A stretch of 64,000 nucleotides of DNA from Flaviaestuariibacter flavus (GCF_004337505.1 NZ_SJZI01000047.1:1-64000); one strand, 5' to 3'. Numbered from the stretch's first letter, positions 23,072-31,780 are shown. Numbers and translations: made by a program. Notes: generated from the sequence alone by a model not told the origin.

Positions 23072-24886
23072 TTAGATGGCCTCGGCGCTCATGCGCTTCG
23101 ACTGCTTCTTGCGCTCCTCTTCGTCGAGGATCACCTTACGCATGCGGATATTGTTGGGCGTAACCTCGATGCACTCGTCCTGCTGGATGTATTCCATGCA
23201 TTCTTCGAGGGTCATGAGGCGCTTGGGGGCGATGTTGGAAGCCGCGTCGGAGCCGCTCGCCCGCATGTTCGTGAGCTTCTTGCCTTCGTTGGGGTTCACC
23301 ACGAGGTCGCCGGGCTTGTTGTTTTCACCGATGATCATACCCTTGTACACCTCTTCACCCGGATCTACGAAGAAGAAGCCGCGATCCTGGAGCTTGTCGA
23401 GCGAGTAGCCGGTGGTCTGGCCATTGTCCTTCGCCAGGAGCACGCCGTTGTTGCGACCGGGGATGGGTCCTTTCCAGGGCTTGTACTCCGAGAAGCGGTG
23501 GTTCATCACGGCTTCTCCGGCGGTGTTGGTGAGCATATTGGTACGCAGACCGATGAGGCCGCGCGAGGGAATGTCGAATTCGAGGTGCTGCATCTCGCCT
23601 TTGGTTTCCATGATCAGCATCTCACCCTTGCGGCGGGTAACGAGGTCGATCACCTTGGAGGCGTATTCCTGCGGCACGTCTACCACGAGGGTTTCAAAAG
23701 GCTCGCACTTCACGCCGTCGATCTCTTTCACGAGCACCTGGGGCTGGCCGATGGTGAGCTCGTAGCCTTCGCGGCGCATCGTTTCGATAAGGATACCGAG
23801 GTGGAGGATGCCACGACCGTAAACGAGGAAGGAGTCGGCCGAATCGGTGTCCTTCACACGGAGGGCGAGGTTCTTTTCGGTTTCCTTCATGAGGCGGTCG
23901 CGGAGGTGACGCGAGGTCACGAACTTACCGTCGCGGCCAAAGAAGGGCGAGTTGTTGATCGAGAACATCATGTTCATCGTCGGCTCGTCGATAGAGATCG
24001 TGGGAAGCGCTTCCGGGTTGTCGAAGTCGGCAAGGGTATCACCGATGTTGAAGCCTTCGATACCCACTACGGCGCAAAGGTCGCCGGCAACTACTTCTGC
24101 TACTTTTTTCTTACCCATACCTTCAAACACGTAGAGCTCGCGCACGCGCTGCTTCTTTACGGTGCCGTCGGCCTGCATGAGGGTGATGGGCTGGTTTTCC
24201 TTGATCACACCGCGGGCCACACGGCCGATAGCGATACGTCCGAGGAAGGAGGAGTAGTCGAGGGAGGTTACCTGCATCTGCAGCGAGCCTTCGCGCGTGG
24301 CCTTCGGCGGCGGCACGTGCTTCAGGATGCCGTCGAGCAGGGGCTCGATGCCTTCAATCTGCTCCAGGGAGTCGTTGAACCAGCCGTTCTTGCCCGAACC
24401 GTAGAAGGTGGGGAAGTCGAGCTGCTCTTCGGAAGCGTCGAGGTTGAAGAAAAGCTCGAACACGGCGTCGTGCACTTCGTCGGGACGGCAGTTGGGCTTA
24501 TCAACCTTGTTGATGATCACGATGGGCTTCAGGCCGAGGGCAAGGGCCTTGCCGAGCACGAAGCGGGTCTGGGGCATGGGGCCTTCAAAGGCGTCCACCA
24601 GCAGGCACACACCGTCGGCCATCTTGAGTACGCGCTCCACCTCGCCGCCGAAGTCGGCGTGGCCAGGGGTGTCGATCACGTTGATCTTAACGCCCTTATA
24701 GGTAACGGCGGCGTTCTTCGAGAAGATGGTGATGCCGCGCTCGCGTTCCAGGTCATTATTGTCCATGATCAGCTCGCCGGTTTCTTCGTTGGCGCGAAAC
24801 ACGGATGTGGCGTGCAGGATCTTGTCTACCAGGGTCGTTTTACCGTGGTCTACGTGGGCAATGATGGCAATATTTCTGATATCCAT
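23072..24886 (-). CDS. typA: Translational GTPase TypA/BipA
   Basis: A 604-residue elongation-factor-like GTPase that binds the 70S ribosome and assists large-subunit assembly, especially under stress or cold. G1 is AHVDHGKTTL, the switch I segment is ERERGITIFSKNAAV, G3 is DTPGHADFGGEVERVL, G4 is NKVDKP. EF-G-like domains III and V and the TypA-specific C-terminal domain (ASGSDAASNIAPKRLMTLEE) follow. Length is normal. The -7 element is at 24937-24944, giving a leader of about 50 bases. Confidence 0.97.
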   Translation of the reverse strand: MDIRNIAIIAHVDHGKTTLVDKILHATSVFRANEETGELIMDNNDLERERGITIFSKNAAVTYKGVKINVIDTPGHADFGGEVERVLKMADGVCLLVDAFEGPMPQTRFVLGKALALGLKPIVIINKVDKPNCRPDEVHDAVFELFFNLDASEEQLDFPTFYGSGKNGWFNDSLEQIEGIEPLLDGILKHVPPPKATREGSLQMQVTSLDYSSFLGRIAIGRVARGVIKENQPITLMQADGTVKKQRVRELYVFEGMGKKKVAEVVAGDLCAVVGIEGFNIGDTLADFDNPEALPTISIDEPTMNMMFSINNSPFFGRDGKFVTSRHLRDRLMKETEKNLALRVKDTDSADSFLVYGRGILHLGILIETMRREGYELTIGQPQVLVKEIDGVKCEPFETLVVDVPQEYASKVIDLVTRRKGEMLIMETKGEMQHLEFDIPSRGLIGLRTNMLTNTAGEAVMNHRFSEYKPWKGPIPGRNNGVLLAKDNGQTTGYSLDKLQDRGFFFVDPGEEVYKGMIIGENNKPGDLVVNPNEGKKLTNMRASGSDAASNIAPKRLMTLEECMEYIQQDECIEVTPNNIRMRKVILDEEERKKQSKRMSAEAI

Positions 24887-24936
24887 AATAAAATTGAGGC
24901 GAGTTCCGCACGTTGGCGTGGCTCTTTTTGGAGGCG

Positions 24937-24944
24937 CAAAGGTA
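24937..24944 (-). promoter_or_regulatory. -7 element of typA (TACCTTTG)
   Basis: TACCTTTG on the minus strand is an exact consensus match, 50 bases ahead of the typA ATG; this is one of the longer leaders in the window. Confidence 0.6.
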
Positions 24945-25113
24945 CGGCATCGGGTCGGGGTATCCCGGAAAGCGGGGCACTTTACAAAAACTTTTTATAG
25001 GTAGTAGGCCCCCGTCGGGCTTCCTCGCGCCGCATCTTTGCGGGTCGGGGACCCTGAACCGCCTTTGGCGGCGTTCCTCGCTCCCGGTCCTGAACTGCCT
25101 GCCCTTCTTTCCC

Positions 25114-25121
25114 TACCTTTC
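25114..25121 (+). promoter_or_regulatory. Putative -7 element (TACCTTTC)
   Basis: TACCTTTC differs from TAnnTTTG at the last base and lies 4 bases ahead of the ATG at 25126. Confidence 0.4.
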
Positions 25122-25125
25122 CGTC

Positions 25126-26412
25126 ATGCTCCGCCTTGCCGCCCTTCTACTCCTGCTTTCGGCCGCTGCCTCGGCCCAGCCCCGCACCGACCGCTTCCTC
25201 GACAGCCTCATCCGCAGCAGCCGCGACGAAACCGTGCGGAAGGTGGCCGGAGACCCGCTGGCCTGCCGCGTGCAGGTCATCTACACCCGCATCGACCGCG
25301 ATGCCCGCAACCGGCCCCACTTCACCAATTACTATTGGAATTACGACCCGGCGCTTTATTTCAACCCCGCCTCCATGGTCAAGCTGCCCCTTGCCTTCCT
25401 TTCGCTCGAAAAGCTTCGCGGGTTGGCACCGCAAGGCCTCACGCGCGACACGCGCATGGTCTTCGACTCGTCGTACCCGGGGCAGCGCGCCCTGCTTTCC
25501 GACAGCACGGCCGCCAATGGCGAAGCCTCGCTCGGACAGTTCATCCGCCGCGCCTTCCTGGTGAGCGAGAACGATCCCTACAACCGCATGTACCAGTGGG
25601 TGGGCCAGCAGCGGATCAACCGGCGCCTCCACGAGCTTGGCTATGGCGACGCCCGCATCCTCCGGCAGTTCATGGGCTTTACAGCCGAGGGCAACCGCCA
25701 CAGCAACGGGATGCGCTTCCTGGCAAAAGACGGACGGGTGCTGTATGAGCAGCCGCCATTGCGCAACCCCGACAGCATTCCGCTGCCACCGCCGATCCTG
25801 GTCGGCAGGGCGCACCTCGACCGTAATGACAGCCTGATTGAGGCGCCGATGGATTTTGCCCCGCAGAACAACCTTTCGCTGCTCAACCTCCAACAGATGC
25901 TGCAATCCGTGCTTTTCCCGGCCTCGGTGCCGCCACGGCAGCGCTTCCGGCTCGGCAGCGACGACCGGGCCTTCCTGCTGCGCTGGCTGTCGCAGTTCCC
26001 CTCCGAAACCGACAACCCGAAGTACGACACGGCGCAGTTCTACGATTCTTACGTAAAGTTCTTTTTCCGCGACAGCAGCCGCCGCCTGCCGGAAGGGGTG
26101 CGCGTTTTCAACAAGGTGGGCTGGGCCTATGGCTTTCTTACCGATGTGTCGTACGTGATGGACCGGGTAAACAAGGTGGAATACATGCTCGCCGCCACGA
26201 TTTATGTCAATAGCGACGGGGTGCTCAACGATGGGAAGTACGATTACGAAACGGTGGGACATCCCTTTCTCCGGGCCCTGGGCGAGACGGTTTACCGCTA
26301 CGAGCTGGGCCGCCCGCGCCGCCACCGTCCCGATCTCCGCGCGCTCATCATCAATTACGGGCACCGCAACCCGCGCGACACCCGCCCGGTGCTGCGGGAC
26401 GTTGATAACTGA
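25126..26412 (+). CDS. Exported serine hydrolase, class A beta-lactamase fold
   Basis: A 428-residue protein with a signal peptide (LRLAALLLLLSAAASAQ). The class A beta-lactamase elements are present in order: S-x-x-K as SMVK (Ser83, Lys86), SDN-like SEN (Ser147-Asn149), and a KTG-like KVG followed by WAYG. It is longer than true class A enzymes (about 290 residues) because of long insertions, and the omega-loop Glu cannot be placed by eye. An ordinary beta-lactamase is therefore less likely than a peptidase or other hydrolase of this superfamily, which is frequent in Bacteroidota. Start chosen at the signal peptide; the frame upstream to 24913 covers the typA promoter. Confidence 0.8.
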   Translation: MLRLAALLLLLSAAASAQPRTDRFLDSLIRSSRDETVRKVAGDPLACRVQVIYTRIDRDARNRPHFTNYYWNYDPALYFNPASMVKLPLAFLSLEKLRGLAPQGLTRDTRMVFDSSYPGQRALLSDSTAANGEASLGQFIRRAFLVSENDPYNRMYQWVGQQRINRRLHELGYGDARILRQFMGFTAEGNRHSNGMRFLAKDGRVLYEQPPLRNPDSIPLPPPILVGRAHLDRNDSLIEAPMDFAPQNNLSLLNLQQMLQSVLFPASVPPRQRFRLGSDDRAFLLRWLSQFPSETDNPKYDTAQFYDSYVKFFFRDSSRRLPEGVRVFNKVGWAYGFLTDVSYVMDRVNKVEYMLAATIYVNSDGVLNDGKYDYETVGHPFLRALGETVYRYELGRPRRHRPDLRALIINYGHRNPRDTRPVLRDVDN

Positions 26413-26454
26413 TCTGCTGATAGGATGCGCTTGGGAGCGCCTGCGGCCCTCGGG

Positions 26455-26579
26455 GGCGCGACGACACAACGGCGCAACGACACGACGAAAACTTTTGCCT
26501 GACGACGAAAAAACGATCCGTTGCGCCTTCGTGCCGTCGCGCTCAAGGCCGCCTGCGGCCGCTCATTCCCGACCGATCA
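26455..26579. repeat. CGACGACACAACG word repeat with complementary arms
   Basis: Left arm GGCGCGACGACACAACGGCG and right arm CCGTTGCGCCTTCGTGCCGT (then CGCGC) are complementary in part, with the AACTTTTGCCTGACGACG core between. A related element is at 38910-39095. The 167-base spacer holds nothing else. Confidence 0.6.
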
Positions 26580-26804
26580 TTAAAAGAAACGCCGCAGCAG
26601 GTTTACGATTAACGTAAGCACAAGGCTCAGCAGGATCATGGTGGTCAGCGGGAAGTAGAAGCGGAAGTGCTCCCGCTCCACCCGGATATCGCCCGGCAGG
26701 CGACCAAATTTGTTAAATAGCCCCGGGAAGGACCATACCAGTAAACCAACCACCAGGATCAGCCCTCCTATAAGCACAAGATATTTCCCGGTGTTTGGAC
26801 CCAT
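26580..26804 (-). CDS. DUF2905 domain membrane protein
   Basis: A 74-residue protein with two transmembrane helices (YLVLIGGLILVVGLLVW and TTMILLSLVLTLIVNLL) separated by the conserved segment LFNKFGRLPGDIRVERE, the hallmark of DUF2905. It is small, widespread and uncharacterised. The ATG at 26804 gives the usual family length; the frame open to 27050 runs antisense through the neighbouring gene. Divergent from the gene at 26844, with overlapping promoter regions. Confidence 0.88.
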   Translation of the reverse strand: MGPNTGKYLVLIGGLILVVGLLVWSFPGLFNKFGRLPGDIRVEREHFRFYFPLTTMILLSLVLTLIVNLLRRFF

Positions 26805-26809
26805 TGCGC

Positions 26810-26817
26810 CAACTTTG
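26810..26817 (+). promoter_or_regulatory. -7 element (CAACTTTG)
   Basis: CAACTTTG matches TAnnTTTG except for the first base, 26 bases before the ATG at 26844. It is only six bases from the start of the divergent DUF2905 gene. Confidence 0.45.
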
Positions 26818-26843
26818 ACCGGTAACCCACAAAAAACAGTCCT

Positions 26844-27293
26844 ATGCGCATCCTGCTCCTGCTGCTCAGCCTTTTTACGGCCACGGTGCTTTTCGCGCAA
26901 AAGCGCGGTGCCGCTTCCGGCGAAGAAGCTTCCTGGAAGATCACCTACGGTAAGAAGACCTTGCTCAGCACCTCGGTGGAAGACGAGGCGGTCAACGTCA
27001 TCACCCTGCGCCGCGCCGACCTCAAAAAGAACGGCACCTTCACGCTGCAATTCAAGCCCGCGGCCGGCCAGGCCACCGGCTGGAAGCGCACCATCGGCAT
27101 CTACGGTCCCTCGGACGAGACCCTGAAGGAGTTCAGCGGTAACAAGCTTTCGCTCAGCTCCCTCGCCCTCAGTGGCCTGCTAAGGGGGCGCACCCAGGTG
27201 AAGATCTGGACCATGGCCATTCCCTCCGACCCGAAGAAGGCCGCGCTGGTGCGGATGCGCCGCGTGCACCTGGTCACCATTAATGTAGAATAG
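26844..27293 (+). CDS. Exported protein of unknown function
   Basis: A 149-residue protein with a signal peptide (MRILLLLLSLFTATVLFAQ) and a beta-rich, soluble remainder: SWKITYGKKTLLSTSVEDE, FTLQFKPA, WKRTIGIYGPSDE, GRTQVKIWTMAIPSDP. No lipobox Cys and no further helices, so probably periplasmic. I do not recognise a family. Its stop is directly followed by repeat copy B. Confidence 0.7.
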   Translation: MRILLLLLSLFTATVLFAQKRGAASGEEASWKITYGKKTLLSTSVEDEAVNVITLRRADLKKNGTFTLQFKPAAGQATGWKRTIGIYGPSDETLKEFSGNKLSLSSLALSGLLRGRTQVKIWTMAIPSDPKKAALVRMRRVHLVTINVE

Positions 27294-27297
27294 CGGG

Positions 27298-27424
27298 GAG
27301 AGAAAGGCCGCAGATCTTTTATGATTTTTATGATTAACGCAGATATTGTTACCGGCGTAAGCCAATCATAATAAATCATAACCAATCCGCGTATTCCGCC
27401 TGCGGAATCAGCGTTCTTTCTCTT
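27298..27424. repeat. Dispersed palindromic repeat, GAGAGAAAGAACGC family, copy B
   Basis: Left arm GAGAGAAAGGCCGCAGATCT, right arm with ATCATAACCAATCCGCG, the inner TTCCGCCTGCGGAA palindrome and the end GCGTTCTTTCTCTT. It starts 4 bases after a stop codon and ends 9 bases before the -7 element of the lipid kinase gene. Confidence 0.85.
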
Positions 27425-27432
27425 GCTCCGCC

Positions 27433-27440
27433 TAGCTTTG
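27433..27440 (+). promoter_or_regulatory. -7 element of the lipid kinase gene (TAGCTTTG)
   Basis: TAGCTTTG is an exact TAnnTTTG match, 10 bases before the ATG at 27451. The upstream promoter half would lie in repeat copy B. Confidence 0.6.
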
Positions 27441-27450
27441 CAGCCTCATC

Positions 27451-28344
27451 ATGCGCCACCTCCTCCTCATCATCAACCCCATCTCCGGCACCCGCGGCAA
27501 GGCCGACCTTCCCGCGATGGTGGAAGCCCGCTGCAAGTCAGCCGGGTTCCGGTTTTCGCAATACCCCTCGGTTGCCAACGGCGACTACTCCTACCTCGAC
27601 GATATCATCGTGGCCGAGGGCGTCACCGACCTGCTCATCGCCGGCGGCGACGGCACCATCAACGCGGCCGTGAACGGATTGCGCAAGCACGGGCTCCCCT
27701 TTGGCATCCTGCCCTGCGGCTCGGGCAACGGCCTCGCTTTCAGCGCCGGCATCTCGCCAAAGCATCCCCTCGCACTCGAAACCATCATCGCCGGTCATGC
27801 GCAGCCGGTGGATGCTTTTACCATCAACGGCCACTTTGCCTGCATGCTCTGCGGCCTCGGCTTCGACGCCCAGGTGGCGCACGACTTCGCTAACGACCCG
27901 CGCCGCGGGCTCAACACCTACATCCGGAAAACCGTTTCGAATTTCTTCGCCGCGAAGGCTTATCCCTTCCTGCTCAGCGCCGGCGACCGCGAGCTCGACA
28001 CGCAGGCCTTCTTTATCTCCATCGCCAACAGCAACCAGTTTGGCAACAATGTTACCATCGCGCCCAAGGCCTCGCTTTCCGACGGCCTCCTCGACATCGT
28101 GGTGGCCACGCGCCAGAGCAAGCTCGGCCTGCTGCTGCACACCGCCCGCCAGATCGCGGGCTACAACGAAATACAGAATGAAGTGATCAACGAAAAGGCC
28201 GGCATGGTCTACTTCCAGACCCCCGCCCTCGATATTTATAACCCTGCACACGCACCGCTCCACATCGATGGCGACCCCGCGGAGACGGCAGAGAACTTTG
28301 AAGTGCGGGTGATACAGGGGGCGTTTCGGTTGCTGATGCCGTGA
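27451..28344 (+). CDS. Diacylglycerol/lipid kinase family protein
   Basis: A 297-residue DAGK-catalytic-domain protein (YegS/BmrU type). It starts LLLIINPISGTRGKADL, with the nucleotide loop IAGGDGTINAAVNGL and the second glycine motif GILPCGSGNGLAFSAG, then a beta-sandwich C-terminal domain (DGLLDIVVATRQS). It phosphorylates diacylglycerol or a related lipid with ATP; the true substrate is not readable. Cytoplasmic, membrane-peripheral. The stop codon overlaps the first bases of the inverted-arm repeat at 28343. Confidence 0.92.
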   Translation: MRHLLLIINPISGTRGKADLPAMVEARCKSAGFRFSQYPSVANGDYSYLDDIIVAEGVTDLLIAGGDGTINAAVNGLRKHGLPFGILPCGSGNGLAFSAGISPKHPLALETIIAGHAQPVDAFTINGHFACMLCGLGFDAQVAHDFANDPRRGLNTYIRKTVSNFFAAKAYPFLLSAGDRELDTQAFFISIANSNQFGNNVTIAPKASLSDGLLDIVVATRQSKLGLLLHTARQIAGYNEIQNEVINEKAGMVYFQTPALDIYNPAHAPLHIDGDPAETAENFEVRVIQGAFRLLMP

Positions 28345-28563
28345 CCTCACCCCGGCCCCTATCCCTGGGGGAGAGGGGTGACTCTCGGGTTATAGTACTA
28401 ATGTTTGAAACAGTCTTCGATTTGAAGCTAATAATATAAAGGCCGGATGCCACAGGCATCCGCTCTTTGTTTTTGAAGCTCAATCAGCATAAAGGCTCAA
28501 AAAATAAAGAATGTTCAGTAGAGTCACCCCTCTCCGTCCCGGAGAGGGGCCGGGGGTGAGGTC
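28343..28563. repeat. Arm-core-arm element with CTCACCCCGGCCCCT ends
   Basis: Left arm 28343-28385 (GACCTCACCCCGGCCCCTAT, then GGGGGAGAGGGGTGACTCT) and right arm 28520-28563 are reverse complements over about 43 bases with few mismatches. The 134-base core contains a perfect CGGATGCC-ACA-GGCATCCG hairpin at 28444-28462. CCCTCCCC-type words also occur at 23040 and 36925. No gene is visible inside. Confidence 0.8.
28444..28474 (+). terminator. Hairpin CGGATGCC-ACA-GGCATCCG, terminator-like
   Basis: Perfect 8-base-pair stem followed by CTCTTTGTTTTTG. It is 100 bases past the lipid kinase stop codon, in the core of the arm-core-arm element. Confidence 0.5.
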
Positions 28564-28574
28564 TGGGGATGATG

Positions 28575-29576
28575 TCAAACCGAAAGCACGCCTTTCGAAA
28601 CTGCCTCTTTATATCTCGCGCAGGCATTTTCAATTACCTCCTCCAGCGGGGCAAAGGCGAAGCCGGGCAAGGCTTCCAGCAGGGCGTGGTTGCTGAAGGT
28701 GGTGCGGCTCTGGGCCACGCGCGCGCTTTCTTTTGTAAGCAGGGCCTTCTGGCCGGTGAGGGCCGACTTCAGCGCTTCCATCCGCCAGGCGATGCTGCCC
28801 AGCAGCGGCGAGGCTTCCCGCGAGGGGCGCGGCTTGCCGAAGCCGTCGGCCATGGTGTCGAGCAGCTTGTGAAAGCTCCAGTTGTCGCCGTTGACGATAA
28901 ATCGTTTTTCGCTGATATCGCTTTCCAGTATTTCTACGGACGCCCGGGCGCAGTCTTCCACGCCCACAAAACCGTTGACGCCTTCGGTATACCAGGGTGC
29001 GCCCTTCCAGGCATTGCGAAAAATGGCGCAGGAGCTCTGGTGCCAGTCGCCGAAGCCCAGGATGGTGCTGGGATTGAGCACTGCGCCTTCAAGGCCTTCC
29101 GAAAAGCCGCGCCACACTTCTATCTCCGCGGCGTACTTGCTGCGGGCGTAGGCGGTGTTACTTTTTGTTTCGCTCCACTTCTTGCTTTCGTCCACAAGAC
29201 CGCCTTCCCGGGTGCGGCCGAGCGCGGCTACCGACGATATGTGCACGAGCCGGCGCACGCCTTCTTCCAATGCCACGTTCACCACGTTGGCGGTGCCGTC
29301 GATATTCACCTGGCGCATCCGCGCGCGGTCGGCGCCGTGAAAGGAAACCACGGCGGCGGCGTGGATGATGCGGTCGACGCCCTGCATCGCGTCCTGCAGC
29401 GACACCACATCGAGCACGTCGCCTTCCACCCATTCCACCTTGTTGAGGATTTCAGCATCGATAAAGAAGGGCAGCTTCGCGCTGCGCCGGATGGCGCGTA
29501 CGGGCAGGCCGCGGCCCACCAGTTCTTTCAGGATATAAGCACCGAGAAATCCGGTGCCGCCGGTAATTAATACCAT
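28575..29576 (-). CDS. NAD-dependent epimerase/dehydratase (extended SDR)
   Basis: A 333-residue extended short-chain dehydrogenase. The Rossmann motif is LITGGTGFLGAYILKEL, the cofactor pocket is EGDVLD and HAAAVVSFHG, and the active site is Y-x-x-x-K in YARSKYAAEIEVW with an upstream Ser in HISSVAALG. The C-terminal part resembles dihydroflavonol-4-reductase/3-beta-hydroxysteroid types more than nucleotide-sugar epimerases. Substrate unknown. It starts at the edge of a GGTTCTGAGG repeat. Confidence 0.9.
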   Translation of the reverse strand: MVLITGGTGFLGAYILKELVGRGLPVRAIRRSAKLPFFIDAEILNKVEWVEGDVLDVVSLQDAMQGVDRIIHAAAVVSFHGADRARMRQVNIDGTANVVNVALEEGVRRLVHISSVAALGRTREGGLVDESKKWSETKSNTAYARSKYAAEIEVWRGFSEGLEGAVLNPSTILGFGDWHQSSCAIFRNAWKGAPWYTEGVNGFVGVEDCARASVEILESDISEKRFIVNGDNWSFHKLLDTMADGFGKPRPSREASPLLGSIAWRMEALKSALTGQKALLTKESARVAQSRTTFSNHALLEALPGFAFAPLEEVIENACARYKEAVSKGVLSV

Positions 29577-29674
29577 TTCGGGTTCTGGGATTCTGAGGTT
29601 CTCGGGTTCTGAGGTTAGGGCTGGGGGCTAAATGGTTCGAAAACCACCCCAGAACCTTAAAACCTTACAACCTT
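29577..29674. repeat. GGTTCTGAGGTT repeat with complementary arms
   Basis: Left arm 29579-29616 (GGGTTCTGGGATTCTGAGGT and so on), right arm 29648-29673 (CCCAGAACCTTAAAACCTT), with a short core. It fills the whole gap between the two minus-strand genes and touches the stop codon of the hydroxyacyl-CoA dehydrogenase gene. Confidence 0.65.
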
Positions 29675-30522
29675 TATTTAGAGTAATCGTAATATCCTTT
29701 CCCCGTCTTGCGCCCGAGGTTGCCGCTTTCCACGCGTTCCTTCTGGATGTTGGAAGGCTTCAGTCTCTCGGGATTGCCCATCTGCTCATACACCGAGCAC
29801 GAAACGGCATAGTTCACGTCGTTGCCGATGAGGTCCATCAGCTTGAACGGACCCATCTTGAAGCCCTGGGCTTCGAGCAGGCGGTCGATGGTTTCGAAGG
29901 GAACGCCTTCTTCGGCAAGGCGGAGCGACTCGATATAATAAGGCCGTGCCACGCGGTTGACGATAAAGCCCGGCGCATCGGCACAAACCACGGGCACCTT
30001 GCCCACGGCTTTGGTAAAGGCCACCAGCGCTTCGGTCACCGCGGGGTCGGTGTCTTTGCCTTTTACCACCTCCACCAGCTTCATCAGCGGCGCGGGGTTG
30101 AAGAAGTGCAGCCCGGCCACGCGTCCCGGTGCGGGAAGCGTTGAAGCCAGCGCCGATATCGAAAGCGAAGAGGTATTGGAAGCGAAAATGGTTTGCGGTC
30201 CGTTGAGGCCCGCCAGCCGCGCAAAGAGCGCCGTTTTGGCCTCCATCTTTTCGATGATGGCTTCCACGACGAGGTCGGCCACGCAGTCGTCTACCGATGA
30301 CGTAAACCGGATGCGGCCGATGATGTGGTCGGCTGCCGGCGCTTCGAGCTTTCCTTTCTCCACCAGCGTCTGCAGGTTTTTAGCGATACCCGCCCGTGCC
30401 TTTTCCAGCACAGCTCCGTTGAGCTCGTAAAGCACCACGCTTTTACCGGCCGCCGCCGCCACCTGGGCAATGCCGCTGCCCATCGTTCCGGCACCGCATA
30501 CACAAACAGTATTGATTTCCAT
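29674..30522 (-). CDS. 3-hydroxyacyl-CoA (3-hydroxybutyryl-CoA) dehydrogenase
   Basis: A 282-residue NAD(P)-dependent enzyme acting on 3-hydroxyacyl-CoA in fatty-acid or butyrate metabolism. The N-terminal Rossmann domain begins VCVCGAGTMGSGIAQVAA; the active site is in LHFFNPAPLMKLVEVV (catalytic His) with SNTSSLSISALA; the C-terminal helical domain holds DAPGFIVNRVARPYY and ends GRKTGKGYYDYSK, the family end motif. Length is that of the single-domain bacterial enzyme. A thiolase or crotonase is not adjacent. Confidence 0.95.
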   Translation of the reverse strand: MEINTVCVCGAGTMGSGIAQVAAAAGKSVVLYELNGAVLEKARAGIAKNLQTLVEKGKLEAPAADHIIGRIRFTSSVDDCVADLVVEAIIEKMEAKTALFARLAGLNGPQTIFASNTSSLSISALASTLPAPGRVAGLHFFNPAPLMKLVEVVKGKDTDPAVTEALVAFTKAVGKVPVVCADAPGFIVNRVARPYYIESLRLAEEGVPFETIDRLLEAQGFKMGPFKLMDLIGNDVNYAVSCSVYEQMGNPERLKPSNIQKERVESGNLGRKTGKGYYDYSK

Positions 30523-30605
30523 TGGCCTGATTATCGCATAAAATTACGGGCTGCCGCCCACAGCGGGCCCGCAGACTTTACCCACAACCGCAAATTGAAC
30601 CGCAA

Positions 30606-30791
30606 ATGAAAATGAAACACTGGATCCTCCTCGGCGCAGGTGCCGCCCTGGGTGCAGCATTGGTAAGCCTGCTCATCGGCCGCCAGGACGACAGCGAGAA
30701 GCCGCCCAAGGGCGCGCCGCAGCTGCCGCTGCAAAACCCCGGCGACCAGAGCGAGTTCCTGACGAGCCCCGGAGAATCACAGATCGGGTAA
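30606..30791 (+). CDS. Small YtxH-like membrane protein
   Basis: A 61-residue protein with one glycine/alanine-rich transmembrane helix (WILLGAGAALGAALVSLLIG) and a hydrophilic proline-rich tail. The short helix-plus-tail form resembles YtxH-like envelope proteins, but the tail lacks their usual coiled coil, so this is only a structural analogy. Compare the protein at 63018-63203. The start at 30606 was chosen over 30612 because it is the first ATG. Confidence 0.55.
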   Translation: MKMKHWILLGAGAALGAALVSLLIGRQDDSEKPPKGAPQLPLQNPGDQSEFLTSPGESQIG

Positions 30792-30795
30792 ATAT

Positions 30796-30881
30796 GGTAA
30801 TGCGGTAATGTGATAATGCGGTAAAAATTCTTTGCTTTCTCTATTACCGCATTACCGGATTATCACATTACCGCATTGTTA
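30796..30881. repeat. GGTAATGCGGTAATG word repeat, long hairpin
   Basis: Left arm 30796-30824 (GGTAATGCGGTAATGTGATA and so on) and right arm 30844-30881 (ATTACCGCATTACCGGATTA and so on) share the complementary core ATTATCACATTACCGCATT (one mismatch or less). The right arm ends at the stop codon of the JmjC-like gene. Confidence 0.8.
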
Positions 30882-31751
30882 CATTGCTTTCGCGGCATTA
30901 GCGAAAACCAGCTTCTTCTTCCGCTCATACCACCACATCGGTGCTGTCTTTTTCATCAGCGTATCGATGGAGCGCATCCCGAAAAGATTCCACGCACCCC
31001 TGAGCTTGCCGGTGAGCGAGGGTTGCAGCGCGCGTAGGCTCATGGCAAAACCGCTGTCGAGGTACTCCATGTGATGCCAGTAGCCGGCGGGCATGAAAAG
31101 CGTGTCGCCGTGTTCGAGGATCACCTCGTAGCCGCGCGCTTCTTTGAGCGCGGGAAACTGCTCGTAATCGAGCTTGCTGTTTTCATTATAGTAATTGGAG
31201 AAATCCGCCAGGCTCAGCACCTCGAAGGGCTTGCGGTACAGCTTGTGCTGCTCCTCGAAAGGAAACAGGAGCACGCGCTTGCGGCCGGCGAACTGTGTAT
31301 GCAGGATGTGCGACATATCGATGTCGAAGTGCATATGCGTGATGGAGGTAGCGCCACCCACGAAGAGCATCGGGAACTTCTTTACGAAGCCTTTCATGAG
31401 GTCTTCGGGCCAGTTGAAGTCCTGCACCAGCTGTGGGGCATGATCGAAGATGTTGAAGAGAAAGATGCGCCAGCCCGCGGGGCCGTTCCGGATGGTGTCG
31501 ATGTAATCACCAAAAGTGCGGTAGTCGTCGGCCTTGTTGATGGGCGTGTAGGCGTCGCTTTTAATGTTGTTGTAGAGGCCTACTTTCTGATCGCCTACGA
31601 GGCGCTTGAAATAATCCCAGTCCCACTTGCGGTAGGCCGGCCATTCCTCGGCCAGCCGGCGCAGTACCACGGGCTTCTGCGGACCGTAATAGTCCTTGCG
31701 GAAGGTGGTGGGATCGAGCCGGTCGAACACGGGAACGGGAGACAGCTGCAT
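30879..31751 (-). CDS. Cupin-like/JmjC-type oxygenase
   Basis: A 290-residue Cupin_8 protein, a group of Fe(II)/2-oxoglutarate-dependent oxygenases that includes protein and small-molecule hydroxylases. The iron triad is seen as HFD (in ITHMHFDIDMSHILH) and the later His in MPAGYWHHMEYLD; FAGRKRVLLFPFEE is the expected strand between. N-terminal QKPVVLRRLAEEWPAY is typical. Substrate unknown. The ATG at 31751 is used because the longer start at 31775 lies inside a TAGCTTTG promoter element. Its TAA stop is inside a word repeat. Confidence 0.9.
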   Translation of the reverse strand: MQLSPVPVFDRLDPTTFRKDYYGPQKPVVLRRLAEEWPAYRKWDWDYFKRLVGDQKVGLYNNIKSDAYTPINKADDYRTFGDYIDTIRNGPAGWRIFLFNIFDHAPQLVQDFNWPEDLMKGFVKKFPMLFVGGATSITHMHFDIDMSHILHTQFAGRKRVLLFPFEEQHKLYRKPFEVLSLADFSNYYNENSKLDYEQFPALKEARGYEVILEHGDTLFMPAGYWHHMEYLDSGFAMSLRALQPSLTGKLRGAWNLFGMRSIDTLMKKTAPMWWYERKKKLVFANAAKAM

Positions 31752-31772
31752 GAAGGTCTTTAGTTTAGCCGG

Positions 31773-31780
31773 CAAAGCTA
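31773..31780 (-). promoter_or_regulatory. -7 element of the JmjC-like gene (TAGCTTTG)
   Basis: TAGCTTTG on the minus strand is an exact consensus match and lies 21 bases before the ATG at 31751; it excludes the start at 31775. Confidence 0.6.

Noticed and set aside
25126..26412. Antibiotic-resistance beta-lactamase
   Set aside because: SxxK, SxN and K-x-G motifs fit the fold, but length, long insertions and the variant KVG argue for another hydrolase of the superfamily.
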